DNA of 64,000 nucleotides, taken from contig OZ020485.1 of assembly GCA_963971405.1 (NCBI GenBank), positions 45,505,469-45,569,468 on the forward strand, given 5' to 3'. The position numbers were made by a program, and so were the translations under genes. Numbering within the stretch: the stretch's first letter is position 1; every line of letters begins with the position of its first letter. Below, in pieces: positions 20,780-32,289 of this stretch. This DNA comes from Psococerastis gibbosa (lineage: Eukaryota; Arthropoda; Insecta; Psocodea; Psocidae). The notes beneath the pieces were generated by a model. That model had not been told where the DNA came from. It did not search any database and was given only the letters and a program-made list of their open reading frames with translations.

Positions 20780-23000
20780 TGGATTGGAAAGTTGGCACTT
20801 CCTATATGGTGCATTTTTGGTGATTCAGGGGCATTTCTATTACGAATTACGTTGTATTGGATGATTGTTGACTTTGCGAAATTGTTACGGAGAAAGGGGG
20901 CTGACCTGAATGTTTTTTGACTTTCCGGAGTAGAAAATTTGTGACAATTCCTATATGTTGCAGTACATAGGTCTACAATATTTTTGGAGATTCAGCAGAA
21001 ATATTTTTTTACGAAATATGTCCTATTGGATAATTGGTGGTGACTTTGCGAAATTAATGAAGGGAAAGGGGGACTTTTATGGCCTATTATGGTGTGTTTT
21101 TAAATCGTCGATTTAAAATTGGCACTACTTCCTATGGTCCATTTTTGGTGATTCAGGGGCATTTCTATATGGAATTACGTTGTATTGGATGATTCTTGAC
21201 TTTGCGGAATTGTTACGGAGAAAGGAGACTGACCTGTATGCTTCCATGTAGGCCTATAGTGCTTTTTGAATTTCCGGGTTAGAAAATTTGTGACAATTCC
21301 TATAACGTGCAGTACGGTATACACACAATATTTTTGGAGATTCAGCAGAATTATTATTATTACTTTCCAATTTATACGTAGTATAAGGAAAGCTTTGTGA
21401 TGGTCCAAATTTTCGATTCCGAGTTTTCAACGAATTTACACGTTTTGAGGTCCCAGGAACCCAAAAAAGTGGTTTTTACGAAATATCTGTCTGTCTGTAT
21501 GTCTGTATGCCTGTCTGTCTGTCTGTGCGTCGATTTCCGGGCAAACTACTCGGTCGATTTTGATGAATTTTTGCATGTAGGTTTGCAAAAATCATACCTC
21601 GGGACCATTTTTTTAATTTGGGGCTAACTCAATTTGGGGGGGTTTTATTTTCAAAAAAACTCCAAAAAAACGTCTAAAAAAATTATTTCACAAAAACGGC
21701 TCCAACGATTTCTTTTAAATTCACATATATTTTAGTTGTTATTAATGTTAATAAAATGCGGGGGGTCGCTTGCCCCTTAATAGTTTGCTTCTGGGATAAA
21801 AAAATAAAAATAACTAAATTTTCATGAAAAATGACTAAAAAATAATTTTTCTGCGAAACCTTTCTATCGATGATTTCTACTTTCAGGTATGTTTTAGGTG
21901 TTAAATTGAGTAACGAAACCGGACAGGTTGCTTTCCCAGAAAAGTATTTGGTTTAGTACAAAAAAAATGTTTTTTTTTTTTAAAATGATAGAAAATTTCA
22001 CGCTCAAATGCATTGCGTGCCCTGCCAGTATTGCTGTGTGGTAATGTGTTGGTCTGACCTATCTAGAATTTACCTCACCTCCAATGACGTTAGATGGACA
22101 ACCCCCTCCCTCCCCCCTCCCCCGAGATATCGGAAATTTAGCCATAGGAAAATTATTTACCATGATATTACTCATTTTCTCTATCTACTAATTTTGATAA
22201 ATTGGAAAGCATGTTCGAGTAAACTCGGACCGGTTCTTTTTTTTTAACGAAATGCGTTGTATTGGATAATTTTTTTAAAATGTGCATTTGTACAATTGTG
22301 TGACTGCGAAATTAAAGAAGAGAAAGGCCAGATAGGGGGATGGTGACCTGGTTTTTATGGTATTATATGATGTGTTCTGAAATCCTCGCTTTTAAAATTC
22401 CCATTGTGCATTTTTGGTGATTCAGGGACAATTCTATTCTATTACGAATTCGTTGTATTTATATGATTATTGACTTTCCAAAATTGTTATGGAGAAAGGG
22501 GGCTGGTCTCGGCGGCTCTGTGTAGGCCTATAGCACTTTTGGAATTTCTGGATTAGAAAATTGGTGGCAATTCCTAAATAGGCTGCAGTATATTTTTGGT
22601 AATTATATTGATTGCGAATTATTATTAATTAATTACATTACAATTATTTGTTATACGTATATATTACGTTGCATTAGATGATTGTTTGCGAAATTATTCC
22701 GGAGAAAGGGGGCTGGACTGTAGGTAGGGTTCTATGGCTTTTGGAATATAAAATATTTTTGGAGATTCAGCAGGATTATTATATATATATATTTTTTTTT
22801 TTTTTTTACAAAATGCGTTGTATTGGATAATTGGTGGTGGCTTTGCGTAGTTAGTAGTGGAAACGAAAAGGCTATATTATGTATGTATATACGGTATCGT
22901 AATTTTTGAATACCTATATTATGTTACAGCATACTTTTGGTGATTCAGGAATATTTTTTCTTTTGTTACAGACTACGTTGTATTGGATGATTATTGACCA
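20780..23000. repeat. Higher-order degenerate tandem repeat of two monomer types, split by a Helentron-like copy
   Basis: Monomer A (GATTCAGGGGCATTTCTATT, TTACGTTGTATTGGATGATT, GGAGAAAGGGGGCTG) occurs near 20821, 21150, 22420, 22610 and 22940. Monomer B (GATTCAGCAG, TACGAAATGCGTTGTATTGG, ATTGGTGGTGACTTTGCG) occurs near 20990, 21338 and 22763. Spacing is 160-190 bases, with A and B mostly alternating. The third B monomer is interrupted by the insertion at 21361-22237. Confidence 0.8.
21361..22237 (+). mobile_element. Helentron-like repeat (HINE), copy 3
   Basis: Full-length copy with a one-base change at the start (TACTTTCCAATTTATACG), GTCT microsatellite at about 21487-21532, ATAAATTGGAAAGC at about 22197-22210, hairpin CGAGTAAACTCG, end GGACCGGTTCT. 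It interrupts a B monomer of the surrounding tandem repeat within a T-rich stretch, which reveals the target site. Confidence 0.8.
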
Positions 23001-23029
23001 TTATTGACATAAGTCAGTCTACGTGCGTG

Positions 23030-23258
23030 TTGAATCCTGGTCACATCTGATTTAATCGTGTGACTTTACCATGTTCCTCAAGTAGTTCGGAATTCACTAT
23101 AACCAGGAGGTCCACCCTGTCAGCCAACTCCCCTTCCCGCGAGGTGAAAGAGTCTGCCCTTAGGGTGCTCAAGTTAACAAACAGAATCACTCCCCCGCCA
23201 GGCTGACAGGGTTGCTTGAAGCAGAAATGCTGAAAGCAGGCGTTGGAAACAACAACAG
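23030..23258. repeat. Interspersed repeat with CCTGTCAGCCTGG-type core, copy 1
   Basis: Shares with 26845-27075 and 49812-49925 the blocks AATCGTGTGACTT, GTGACC/GGTCAC and GTTCGGAATTCACTATAACC. A 76-codon minus-strand frame through it begins MASLTVVVSNACFQHFCF. Part of the frame is also open in copy 2, but I do not recognise a protein. Confidence 0.6.
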
Positions 23259-23261
23259 TTA

Positions 23262-23568
23262 AGCTGGCCATTCACGAGGGCTCCAAACGGACTCGCGCCA
23301 AGCCAAATGGCGCGTCTTGTTCCATTTGGCGTTAGCGCCATTTAGAGGGGTCATCACGACTACGCTGAACCAGTCGCTCCAGATCTTTCAAATTGTACAG
23401 TGTAAAAGTACTTCTTCGATATCGTCACACTGTACAATATGAAAGATTTGGAGTGACTGGTTCAACGTAGTCGTGATGAGCCCTCTAAATGGCGCTAACG
23501 CCAAATGGAACAGGACGCGCCATTTGGCCTGGCGCGAGTCCGCATGGAGCCCTCGTGAATGGCCAGCT
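23262..23568. mobile_element. Foldback MITE with 3-base TTA duplication
   Basis: Arms of about 140 bases, AGCTGGCCATTCACGAGGGC and its inverse, match at over 90 percent and are separated by a short centre. TTA flanks both sides (23259-23261 and 23569-23571), as in PIF/Harbinger elements. The interior contains GGCGCTAACGCCAAATGG, itself palindromic. No coding. Confidence 0.85.
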
Positions 23569-23571
23569 TTA

Positions 23572-24040
23572 CATAGAAAAAGCTACACAGAACACAGAAA
23601 TTTACATTCAAAAATACATTCAGCAGTTCATGCACTGGATGCTAAGCCTAATACTTGTACGTGTTAAATAACAAAAGCGGGGTGTGCCGGCTTTGGAATT
23701 CACATATAATAAAGTTTTCAAGGATAAGTTATGCAGACCAAAAATACAAACTCCTCCCATGTAGTCAAGGCCCCTATATGTCTGATAGAGGTCCATCCAT
23801 GGAAACCTATATCGCGGGCGCCATATAACAAGATTGTGAGCCCGCGATAAACTTGGGGCTTTGAAAGCCATCCATAAAGAAACCACATGGGTGTGGTAAT
23901 CGTTTCCGAATGGTCTAATTCAATTTTTATTAACATTAAACCAATTATAAACGACACTTTCCTATCAAATAGTCTATCCGCACCCTTGTCTGTCAATAAA
24001 GGTCTAGGAAATGTATGTGACTTAAATGTCGAATGTTTTT
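23572..24040. other. Unassigned sequence
   Basis: Short overlapping frames on both strands are mutually exclusive and show no motif. No repeat end was recognised. Confidence 0.35.
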
Positions 24041-24390
24041 TTAAGTTCAAGTTTACAGCTAGGATCCTTGTTGCGGGTGTCTGTATAGCCTTATCATTTT
24101 AATTTGGCTTGTTGCTTTTTTGATGTTCGCGGACAGATTTTCATATCACATTTGATTCAGAAATCAATTTTTTTTTTATGTTAAATTTTATAGCTGTAGG
24201 ATCCTCGTTGCGGGTGTCTGTAACCTCATTAATTTGTCCAGTAGATTTTTTGAAGTCCGCAGACAGATTTTTATATCACACACTCACACTTGGTTCAGAA
24301 ATCAATTCTGCTTTTAAGTTCAAGTTTACAGCTATAGGATCTTTGTTACAGGTGTCTGTAACCTTATCATATTAAATTGGTCTGTTCCCG
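24041..24390. repeat. 136-base tandem repeat, 2.6 units
   Basis: Units at about 24041, 24177 and 24314 each carry TTACAGCTATAGGATC, GGGTGTCTGTAACC, GCGGACAGATTT and TTCAGAAATCAATT. The third unit is cut after the first 75 bases. Confidence 0.8.
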
Positions 24391-24663
24391 AAATGGAATC
24401 CTGCATACGTGCCTGATTCTATTCTCAGTGTAATAAAACCTGGCACAAATTTCCTATGAAAGTGCTCAAATTCATTGTCAACATTCCCTAAATTGCGTCG
24501 CAGTAATTATAGTCGACTCTACCAAGTAAAGATTGATTTAGAGCAAATCGGAGCACCCCACTACACTTTTTTTTATACAATGTCGATTTTCATAGGAAAT
24601 ATCTATCCTAGTTTCGTAGAGCCGTCAAAAATATTCGTTAAATTAGGAATACGTTTTGATTTA
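24391..24663. other. Part of a weak interspersed repeat
   Basis: TGTCGATTTTCATAGGAAATA at about 24581 recurs in altered form near 32770 and 61290. Together with the CAATTATTGTGGCCAAT motif (24885, 60920, 61425) it suggests an old repeat family. No gene. Confidence 0.4.
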
Positions 24664-24842
24664 TGACTAAATAAATAAATAAAGACTTTCTTTGTTCTAT
24701 TACTAAGCCAACCTGGCGGAGTTAAGGCTATAAAGCCCTCTCTTACACTCAACTAGGAAGGCCCGGGACCACCTGCTTTACATGCCCTCCGAAGCATGGC
24801 CAGAAAATGTAGCAAGTGTGGGACTAGTGATTGTCGCTAGCA
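24664..24842 (-). mobile_element. SINE family 2, copy (head diverged)
   Basis: In minus orientation it reads CCCACACTTGCTACATTTTC, GCATGTAAAGCAGGTGG, GTGTAAGAGAGGGCTTTATAG, TTGGCTTAGTAATAGAAC and a TTTATTTATTTATTTA tail. The tRNA-like head seen in 40383-40572 is missing or diverged. Confidence 0.75.
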
Positions 24843-25039
24843 CTCGGGACTGTCACACCAATCGTTTTATGTACAAATCAAATTCAGTAATTGTGGCCAA
24901 TCTGTTAGAGGTTTTGTTTATTTTTACTTCTTCTTAACCGAAATTAGAAACCGAGTCCAAAACACTAAAGACTGATTAATATTCAAAATAATAATAATAG
25001 TTAGTTGATAATAATCGCACAATTTATCAACCTTCCTAA

Positions 25040-25215
25040 GGCGTGTATTCCACTTGTCAATTTTCCCGTCATTTGTGATTAAAAAAGTTGAGATTTTTGT
25101 TTTAAGGAGACTTATGTAGATGCTTAACTTATCTATTATAAATTAAGTTACAATATGGTAGCAGACTCTTTTTTAACCACAAATGACGGGAAAATTGACC
25201 AGTGGAATACACGCC
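25040..25215. mobile_element. Foldback MITE (GGCGTGTATTCCAC ends)
   Basis: Arms of about 50 bases, GGCGTGTATTCCACTTGTCA and inverse, enclose an AT-rich centre. The ends resemble those of the PIF-like element at 37991 (GGCGGGTATTCCACATACG). The flanking triplets TAA and TTG do not match, so the duplication has decayed. Confidence 0.75.
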
Positions 25216-26844
25216 TTGTGATATATTCACTTATGATATGTAAAATCAATTTTTGTAAAATGTTTGATGTATAATAGGCCTACTTTACCGAAGAGTCATA
25301 ATAAATGAAGGCCTATATAAAATAAATATATATAAATTATTTCAGTTTTTTCATTGATTTGTTTATTTACGCTTTGATATAGTATATCGATCTTTTTCCT
25401 AGTCTAGTAAACTTTTTTGCGCCTGTTTAGATAATCATACTTGAGGACTAAACTCCAGTCGTGACTCGGAGCTGAAACACACAATTTTTTTGTATATACG
25501 ATATTATTAAGGAGCTGATTCATAAAAGTAATTTTTACGTTCAATATTCTGTGTTTGGAAGAGATCACATTTTTTTTTATCCTTGCATTGTTCAGTTTGA
25601 TGTTTCATCCGTAATTTTTTTCTCCCTCTAAAAACACTAAAACTGTGTGTTTTTGCATGTAAATGCCGCACCCGCCGTTTTAATGGGGGTATTCTATACC
25701 CCTTCGACCCCCTGGTAGTTATCCCCCCCCCTGAAATAAAATCCTGGCTACGTGCTTGGGTAGTACAAGCTTCTTTTCTAGCTTGGCTTGAAATTTGGTT
25801 TGTAGTTTGATGTGTTTCCACGCCTTAATTAGGGCTTGGGGCCATCACTAGGCATCAAAGGTTGTTAGGCTATACCTATTGCCTAGGAACCAGGCTCATA
25901 ATAAAATAAATAATGGAAAATTGAATGTTTCTTTTGGAGTAAAATTCTGGAGTCGCCTCTGCTCAAGTGCAAGAATCTGGCCTAAAATGTTCCGTCGACC
26001 ATGTGATCCTGTTCACTGCATGTTATTTGTATAAAAAGTTGTCCTCATCTGCTCACCAAGTGAAACATTTCTGATATTTTGCCAGAGGGCTGCTTCCATA
26101 ATGGGCAATTAATAAGTCCTCGGTCGATGCCTCTGCCTCTCTACTTCTTTTTGAGGACTCTAGCCTACAAGGGCCTGTATATATAGGTTGTCGTACTTCG
26201 GTATCGCGAAAAAAAACTAATTTTAGCTTTGTCAATTTCAATTGTAACTAATCCCTTCAAGAATTGTTTAAGAAAATTTACTACACACATCTGTAAACTT
26301 TGAAAAAATCAAATTTGTACAATAATTAAGTATCGATCATGGTGCTAAAGAAACTTCTCATTACTTGTAAGAAATAATTAATATTCCTCTACATTTTGAT
26401 ATGCGTTAAGTACCTTATGTTGCTAACACTAATTTGACAATTAACTTTGTAACTTGCGGGCCTACTATATGTCGTTTACTACAATACTAACTTATTCTTG
26501 CGGTTAAAATTGTAAGCAAATAATTGTGAATATAGCACTTTCTATTCTAAAATTATCTTGTTTACATTTTTAAGGAAAATTCGCCCCCCAAGAAACTAAG
26601 TTTTAAAAGAAAATAAACCAGAAAATCGAGGGGTTTTACGAAAATAATACCTAACCTAATAGTAAAAAAGTAAGTTAACAAAAAAAGGAAACAAACTTGG
26701 CACAACAGAGCGGCTATGTTTTTATAATGGTCGATAAATTTGACTCTTTGGTTAATAAATGCCAGGAATTTACTTTCCATTCAGCCATGTAAAAGGGGGC
26801 CTTGGAAATTAATTTCCTTTTCCATTTCTTTTAAATCGTTTTTT
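25216..26844. other. Unassigned AT-rich sequence
   Basis: 25730-25755 carries a CCCCCCTGAAATAAAATCCTG-type end like the CAGTGGCGTAGCC hAT family. Otherwise no gene or clear repeat is visible. Confidence 0.4.
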
Positions 26845-27075
26845 TTTGTTTCTAACGCCTGCTTTCAGCATTTCTGCTTTAAGCAACCCTGTCAGCCTGG
26901 CGGGGGGAGTGAGTCTGTTTGTTAACTTGAGGCACCCTAAGGGCAGACTCTTTCACCTCGGGAAAATGGGAGTTGACTGACAGGGAGGACCTCCTGATTA
27001 TGGTGGATTCCGAACAACTTGGGGATCATGTTAAAGTCACACGATTAAATCGGAGGTGACCAGGACTCGACTGGT
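26845..27075. repeat. Interspersed repeat with CCTGTCAGCCTGG-type core, copy 2
   Basis: About 230 bases matching 23030-23258 in inverted orientation, including GCTTTCAGCATTTCTGCTTT, CAGCCTGGCGGGGGGAGTGA and AGTCACACGATTAAATCGGA. Confidence 0.65.
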
Positions 27076-28235
27076 ATCGTATAGTCTCAGCACATTATCA
27101 TGTCCCACCATGCTCCCCTGCCAACGCTGTGCACACTACCAAATTTGTCGCAGTTTGATACATGCTCTGCTCTAATGATTCAACATGGTTAGGCCGTTGG
27201 CAAATTTAAATAGTAAAAAAAACGTTTGTTGAAATTTGTCCCTTAACTTTTGAAATCTGTCCCTTAACTTAGAATTGTTAAAATTAGTAATCAATTTTTA
27301 TTGTCTAAACTCGGTTACTTGCTGGATATTAACTTCCCATAATTATTATTAAAGGCGCGCCAATGCCTTGGACCCCTAGTTGTGAAACCTGCCTTAATTT
27401 TAGCATACCCACATCAAATCGTAAAATTGGCACAAGCAATAATGTAGCGCCATAGGGCCTAAGGCCAGCATGTATACCGGCGTTATTAATAAAGAGACAT
27501 CCGAGATCACGAGACGTTGATAAAGTAGAGGAGAACATGTCTTGGGCAGGGCCTAAAGCTTTGGCAGGCGCAGTCAAAACAGCGGGCGGGGGTGCTGTAC
27601 TGGAGCCGAAATTATGGAGAAGACAGCATGAGCGTACCCTCAGGGGGGGGGGGAGAAATTAATTATACCACGTGCGCGCAATCAATTAATCAATTGTAGT
27701 TGGTAACAGGGTTTGATGATGTAAAGGGGCAATGCATAGTATTGTGATTCGAATGGCCAATGATGTTAGTATAACCGTGCACTTCTCGGATTGTCAGGGG
27801 CTTGTCTGAACGAGCAAACACATCTGTTGGTAGTGTGGCAGATGGGCCAATGAGTTACTAAATTACTTGTACAAATACTAATAAATCCAGGTCTACCAAG
27901 AACTAATAAAAAATATTGACGCTATACAAAGAGGCAAACGCATAAATACGGCGAAACGTGAAAAAAAAAATATTTTCAAATGTACCGTTCCGTTGTTTTC
28001 GCATGAAGATTGGGCCGTTGGTGAACTGGTAGGTACACGTCCTCATTATCGATGTCAACCTACACCGGGTACAATTGACAATGGACCAGCTGAAACATGC
28101 TTTCCATTGACATATTATAACTGGCGAGCCCAACTATACAAAGTTCTGCCCACATGAACCATTTCGTTTAATTTTTAATTTGGAGGAGTTGAGGAGGCTG
28201 CAGCCCAACTAGCCCCCCCTCCCCCTACCACCGGT
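27076..28235. other. Unassigned sequence
   Basis: A run of 11 G lies near 27643. The minus-strand frame at 27329-27577 has no recognisable domain. No gene supported. Confidence 0.35.
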
Positions 28236-28312
28236 TAACAAGCTTCTTCCCCTCCTTATTTCCCTTCTTCTTCTTTCTCTTCTTCACCTTCCGCTTCTTC
28301 TTCTTCCGAATC
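28236..28312. repeat. CTT-rich polypyrimidine tract
   Basis: Long run of C and T with repeated TTCTTC, next to the 3' side of the LINE fragment on the opposite strand. It may be that LINE's A/G-rich tail. Confidence 0.6.
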
Positions 28313-28407
28313 TACCGCCCTTGATGGGCTTTGACCTGCAGTCATCTTTATTTTGCACATCTCTCCACCATCTGTGGATTCCTACCTCGCAGAGTTCGGT
28401 TTCTTTT

Positions 28408-28680
28408 TCACTGTTCGTCAACTTTTTTACGTTCTGCGTTCCTACGTCGTATACAATATGCCGAGGGGTTTTGTTTCTTGCTTTGCAAATTTTTTTTCTG
28501 TATTCGGTCTTCTGACGTTCTTACAACGTGTCCCAGCTGTCTTAGATGTTGCGCTTTTATATTACGGACTTCTTCATTGAGTATTGCATGTATTTCAGCG
28601 TTTCTATACGTATACGCCACCGGGTTCTCCTTATTATCTTCCATGTTGACGGCCTTACGCCCACCTAATCCAGGTATGAG
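28408..28680 (-). mobile_element. LINE ORF2 C-terminal fragment (RTE/Jockey-like)
   Basis: The minus strand encodes EVRNIKAQHLRQLGHVVRTS followed by a basic tail. The pattern RxxxLGHVxR marks the thumb/C-terminal region of many LINE reverse transcriptases. It is 5'-truncated, and a GA-rich tract follows on the minus strand. Confidence 0.6.
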
Positions 28681-29067
28681 TGGTGTCCATCACATTGACT
28701 GGGTATGTGTAGGCCCAGCATGCTGCCGTGGCCAGTGGCCAGCCTTGATCCTGGTCGGTACCCCGTAGGTACCTGTAGGTTGATGGCACACGTCTAATTG
28801 TCATTCACCCGGCGTTTTATTCAATTACATCAGCATAAGTCAATAGCACAGTATTTTGAACCCTGTGTGGGCGGCCATAAAATCTTAATTGAAACGTATA
28901 ATGGCGGCATTATATGATTAAGTGCTGTATTGCGGTGGCCGAATGGAGAAAATGACTTGTTATTTTTTTATTTAACAGGTACAATGAGTACCTACCTATA
29001 CCAAAGAGCGCATTCGCGATACTTCCGATAATTTTACTTTGATGATACAAACATGACATGTTTAAAA

Positions 29068-29146
29068 TAGTGGTACGGACTCTGAATTTCACCCGAAAAG
29101 TTGTTGGTTCGAATCCCACACTTGCTATATTTTCTGTTGTTCAGTT
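29068..29146 (+). mobile_element. SINE family 2, tRNA-like head
   Basis: TAGTGGTACGGACTCTGAAT followed 20 bases on by GGTTCGAATCCCACACTTGC, a near-canonical B box. It matches the head of the minus-strand copy at 40383-40572 and supplies the head/body junction (CACACTTGCTATATTTTCTG). A second A-box-like string (TGGCCGAATGG) at 28935 is too far away to belong. Confidence 0.65.
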
Positions 29147-29212
29147 GTTTTTACAGGCTTCTTGTTAATTATTTAATTAACAAAGCATGGTTTTAAAGAT
29201 TTGTCTCATTTA

Positions 29213-29395
29213 AGTTGTAGAAGAATACTTCATGCATCATATAATAGCCGGTATTTTTAATTTTTGGTACGGTAGTTTTTTCATAAAAAAGATTGAGGGC
29301 TAAAATTTGGCGTATAATAGATACCATGAAAAAACTACAAAACCAAAAATTAATAATACCCTATTATATGATGCATAAAGTAGTCTTTTACAACT
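29213..29395. mobile_element. Foldback MITE with TTA duplication
   Basis: Arms of about 75 bases (AGTTGTAGAAGAATACTTCA and inverse; ATGCATCATATAATAG in both) enclose a 35-base loop. TTA flanks both ends (29210-29212, 29396-29398). No coding. Confidence 0.8.
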
Positions 29396-29398
29396 TTA

Positions 29399-30340
29399 AT
29401 GAAAGAAAATATTAATAACTTGATTAGTTATTTAAATAAAAAATAAGAAGCATTATATGCTGCCAATTTCCTATTGGATGTACTCTCTTAACATTCTTCT
29501 TTTATTTATCGTCAAGTGCTATTTTTCAAACCATATGTTACCCATATTGCAAAACAAAAACTGGTGCAACTTTTGCACTCTTTTGAAACATTCTTAATTA
29601 TCTAATTTTAACACCCGGTACCTCAAAACTTGTAAATCCGTTGAAATCTCTAAATTTCTCCTTCACAAAGCATTTCCCTACGTTAGTACAATAAATAGTA
29701 AAGCAATAATTTCGTCCTTTTTTCACTTAACTAATTATATTCTCGGCAATTAGTAAATTATAGCCCACATGCATTAGGGTTAATTTAGGATAATATTATC
29801 ACTTATTCGATGATAAGTTATTCTATTGCACTGGTAGAGATATACCTACGGATAATGTCTAAAGTTTTTATTAAATGTGCTAAAAATGTAGGCCATGAAT
29901 GTTTTGCACGGATCTTCCTGACCAAGGGCAAGAAATGCTAAATAATGCATACGAGATGACAACAGTGAAAGTAATTCCATATACTGGGTGGAACCTGCCA
30001 CCAAACCAACAACATGTTTAGGCACTTTGTTCCACTTCTTCGAGAGCAGGTGGTCGCCATTTTTTCTTTTTGCTAATCCGATCATGCGCAGTAACGCACC
30101 TAGGTATTGTGCCTTTATGGTCAGTTCGTATACTGGCTACCGTCAGCGCCAGACTTTCCCAATAAGCCGCCTAATTAGCCCTGGCTTATATCGTGTCCAC
30201 TTAGCACATCTAATAAGTGTAGGGGATGTTCCTCGCAGGAGATGAGTTAGAAATTGCAGCGCACATCCTGCCCGTATGCACAGCGTTTTGGCTGCAGAAG
30301 CGGTCCCAGACCTTATAAAAGGGAGGGACCCTAGTCTTGT
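29399..30340. other. Unassigned sequence
   Basis: 29620-29660 (CAAAACTTGTAAATCCGTTG) is a scrap of the Helentron-like family in minus orientation. Nothing else was recognised. Confidence 0.4.
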
Positions 30341-30761
30341 CAGTGGCGTAAAAATAGGTTTTCGAAGGGGGCGGGGTATAATTTGGCGCCCCTCCACACA
30401 TTTTCATAGAAGTGGACGCACGCAGCCTTTCAATTAATGACCTTAGTGTCCTTACTCCTCCTTTGCGCAGGTGTCAGAGGGTTCGAGAGTTATGAAGGGG
30501 AGTCCGGGGGTCCCCCAGGGGCAGAAGTTTTATTTTACGCATTTTGATAGCCGTAGCTTTGAGAATTTACAGACAATTATTAACATCATAATTGCGGACA
30601 AAGGAGGCCTGGGGGTCTCCCCCGGGTGAAAATTTACGTTTTACGCATTTTGACTTTTCAGTGCAGTAACACTTAGATTTTAGGGGCAAAGAATAAACCT
30701 GCTTTTTAAGGGGGGGGGGGGCAATAGCCCGCAGTGCTGCCGATCGCTGCGTCCGCCTCTG
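30341..30761. mobile_element. hAT-like non-autonomous element, probable
   Basis: Begins CAGTGGCGTAAAAATAGG and shares TAGGTTTTCGAAGGGGGCGG and ATAATTTGGCGCC with 35072 and with the inverted right part of 11053-11707. A plausible right end is CTGCGTCCGCCTCTG. No matching 8-base flank was seen, so the right boundary is uncertain. Confidence 0.5.
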
Positions 30762-31630
30762 GATGCAAAGAATGGTGTACTCTTTCATAGGGCACGTGGT
30801 CCCTCCAGCTGATCCGTAGCATCCGTAGCAGCATATTTCAAACGCTTCAAACCTCTCCAGTTCCTTATCTGCCATAGCTTCGCTAAAGGACATTAAATTA
30901 CATCTATGATAATGGGTTAATTCATAATTGCAAGAAAAAAAATTCGCCCATATTGAAAAAAAGACAATTTTCTTTCTTTCTTTCTATGATACACCCCTTC
31001 CTTTGCAATCAACCCCTAGCTTTGCGAGCCCTCCAAAGCATTGCCAAAAAATTTAGGTAGCCATCAGCCTTTCGGGTGTCTTCTAATGTCCCTAACTCCT
31101 CTTGAAACCATCGTGACTGAATTTCCAAGTCTCTTTGAGTTTAAGTAGAGTTTCCGAAACGGATCTCGGTTGGTGCAAACCTGATCTAGATCATGCACCC
31201 ACTAAACCTGCCTAGACGGGTTTTTGTTGGCACAGCCACGCGGAGTAGGCTACTGTTTGTCTCGGAGAGGGGTCAAGAAGCTCCGCGGAGTTGAGTCTTC
31301 GTTAGGCTAGGACAAATTAACGAGGAATAAACAAATCAATCCTACCAATGGTTACTTCCAGAGGTCTTATAAGCGGTGGATTGTAATATACTCCCTATAA
31401 TGTTATTACATATAGATATTGCAGTATTACAGTTATACAGTTATATTATATTATTATATTATACATTTATATACAGTATATCTAACACATTTAACTTTTT
31501 TTTTTTTTTTTTTTTTTTTTTTGCGCAATGCCGTTTAGGCCACACACGCTCAGGTATATTGAAAAATTAAATGGTTAGGTACGGTAGGTTAGGTTCGTTA
31601 ATATGATAATATAATAATAATAATATAATA
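30762..31630. other. Unassigned sequence with simple repeats
   Basis: Contains TTTCTTTCTTTC at 30970, AT-rich DNA from 31420 and a long T run at about 31498-31522. No gene. Confidence 0.4.
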
Positions 31631-31642
31631 TAATAATGGATA

Positions 31643-32163
31643 TTATAGGAGGTTGATGAGATTAGTAGTAGTCAAAAATGAGAGGATAGTTCGGGTAGCG
31701 GTTTCGTCGTCACGTAGTAGGATTGAGAGGGATGTTTGTGGGGGCCAGGTTCTGTAGCGAGTGAGGTTTTGGCATTCGACAAGGATGTGGGCAACTGTGT
31801 TTTCTGCACCACAGTGGCATAATGACGGGGTTTCTCCCGCCATCAGAAAGCCATGTGTGAGCCGTGTGTGGCCCAGACGTAGCCGAGCCATGACAACTTC
31901 CTCATGTCTGATGTTTCGGGTTGCTGTGGTCCAGCCTCCAATCCGCGGCTTAACATAAAAAAGTTTTGTTAAACCTTTTGCTGGATCGGCCCAGTTTTCT
32001 TGCCATAACTTGGTAATGTGTGATCGGATTTGATTTTTATAGTCGTATTTTGTTGCTGTAGAGAATGGAGCTGAAATCATGGCACACGCATCTTTTGCTA
32101 GTTGATCGGCTGTTTCGTTGCCGGGTATTCCACAGTGGGCTGGTATCCATGTAAACTTGACAC
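31643..32163 (-). mobile_element. LINE ORF2 C-terminus with RNase H domain (I-group)
   Basis: The minus strand is open with FTWIPAHCGIPGNETADQLA, the last catalytic-region motif of RNase H1 (GNxxAD). Next come RLRLGHTRLTHGFLM and a zinc-knuckle-like CHCGAENTVAHILVEC block. RNase H inside ORF2 is found in I, R1, Loa and related LINE clades. It is 5'-truncated by the SINE at its upstream side. The 3' tail is ATAATAATA-rich (31600-31640). Confidence 0.85.
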
Positions 32164-32285
32164 ATTTAACTAACTTTGGTTGAAGAGGAAACCTTCTCGT
32201 TAAAACCAAAATCAGAGCTAGGATATAGTAAAAACTGGACTTGGCGGGATTCGAACCCACGATCTACCCCTGACCTGGGCGGCGA
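32163..32285 (-). mobile_element. SINE family 3 (tRNA-derived), inserted in the LINE
   Basis: In minus orientation it shows GTGGGTTCGAATCCCGCC, a perfect B box and T-arm, then AAGTCCAGTTTTTACTATAT and a tail reading CCTCTTCAACCAAAGTTAG. The same tail is seen on the plus strand at 42222-42290. The tRNA 5' half is degraded, so no functional tRNA is claimed. Confidence 0.6.
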
Positions 32286-32289
32286 CGCG

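Noticed and set aside
28929-29120. tRNA gene with an intron (TGGCCGAATGG ... GGTTCGAATCCC)
   Set aside because: The boxes are about 170 bases apart and the B box belongs to the SINE family 2 head, which has its own A box at 29068.
32240-32285. A functional tRNA gene
   Set aside because: Only the T arm and B box are tRNA-like; the acceptor stem and D arm do not pair, and a SINE-type body follows.
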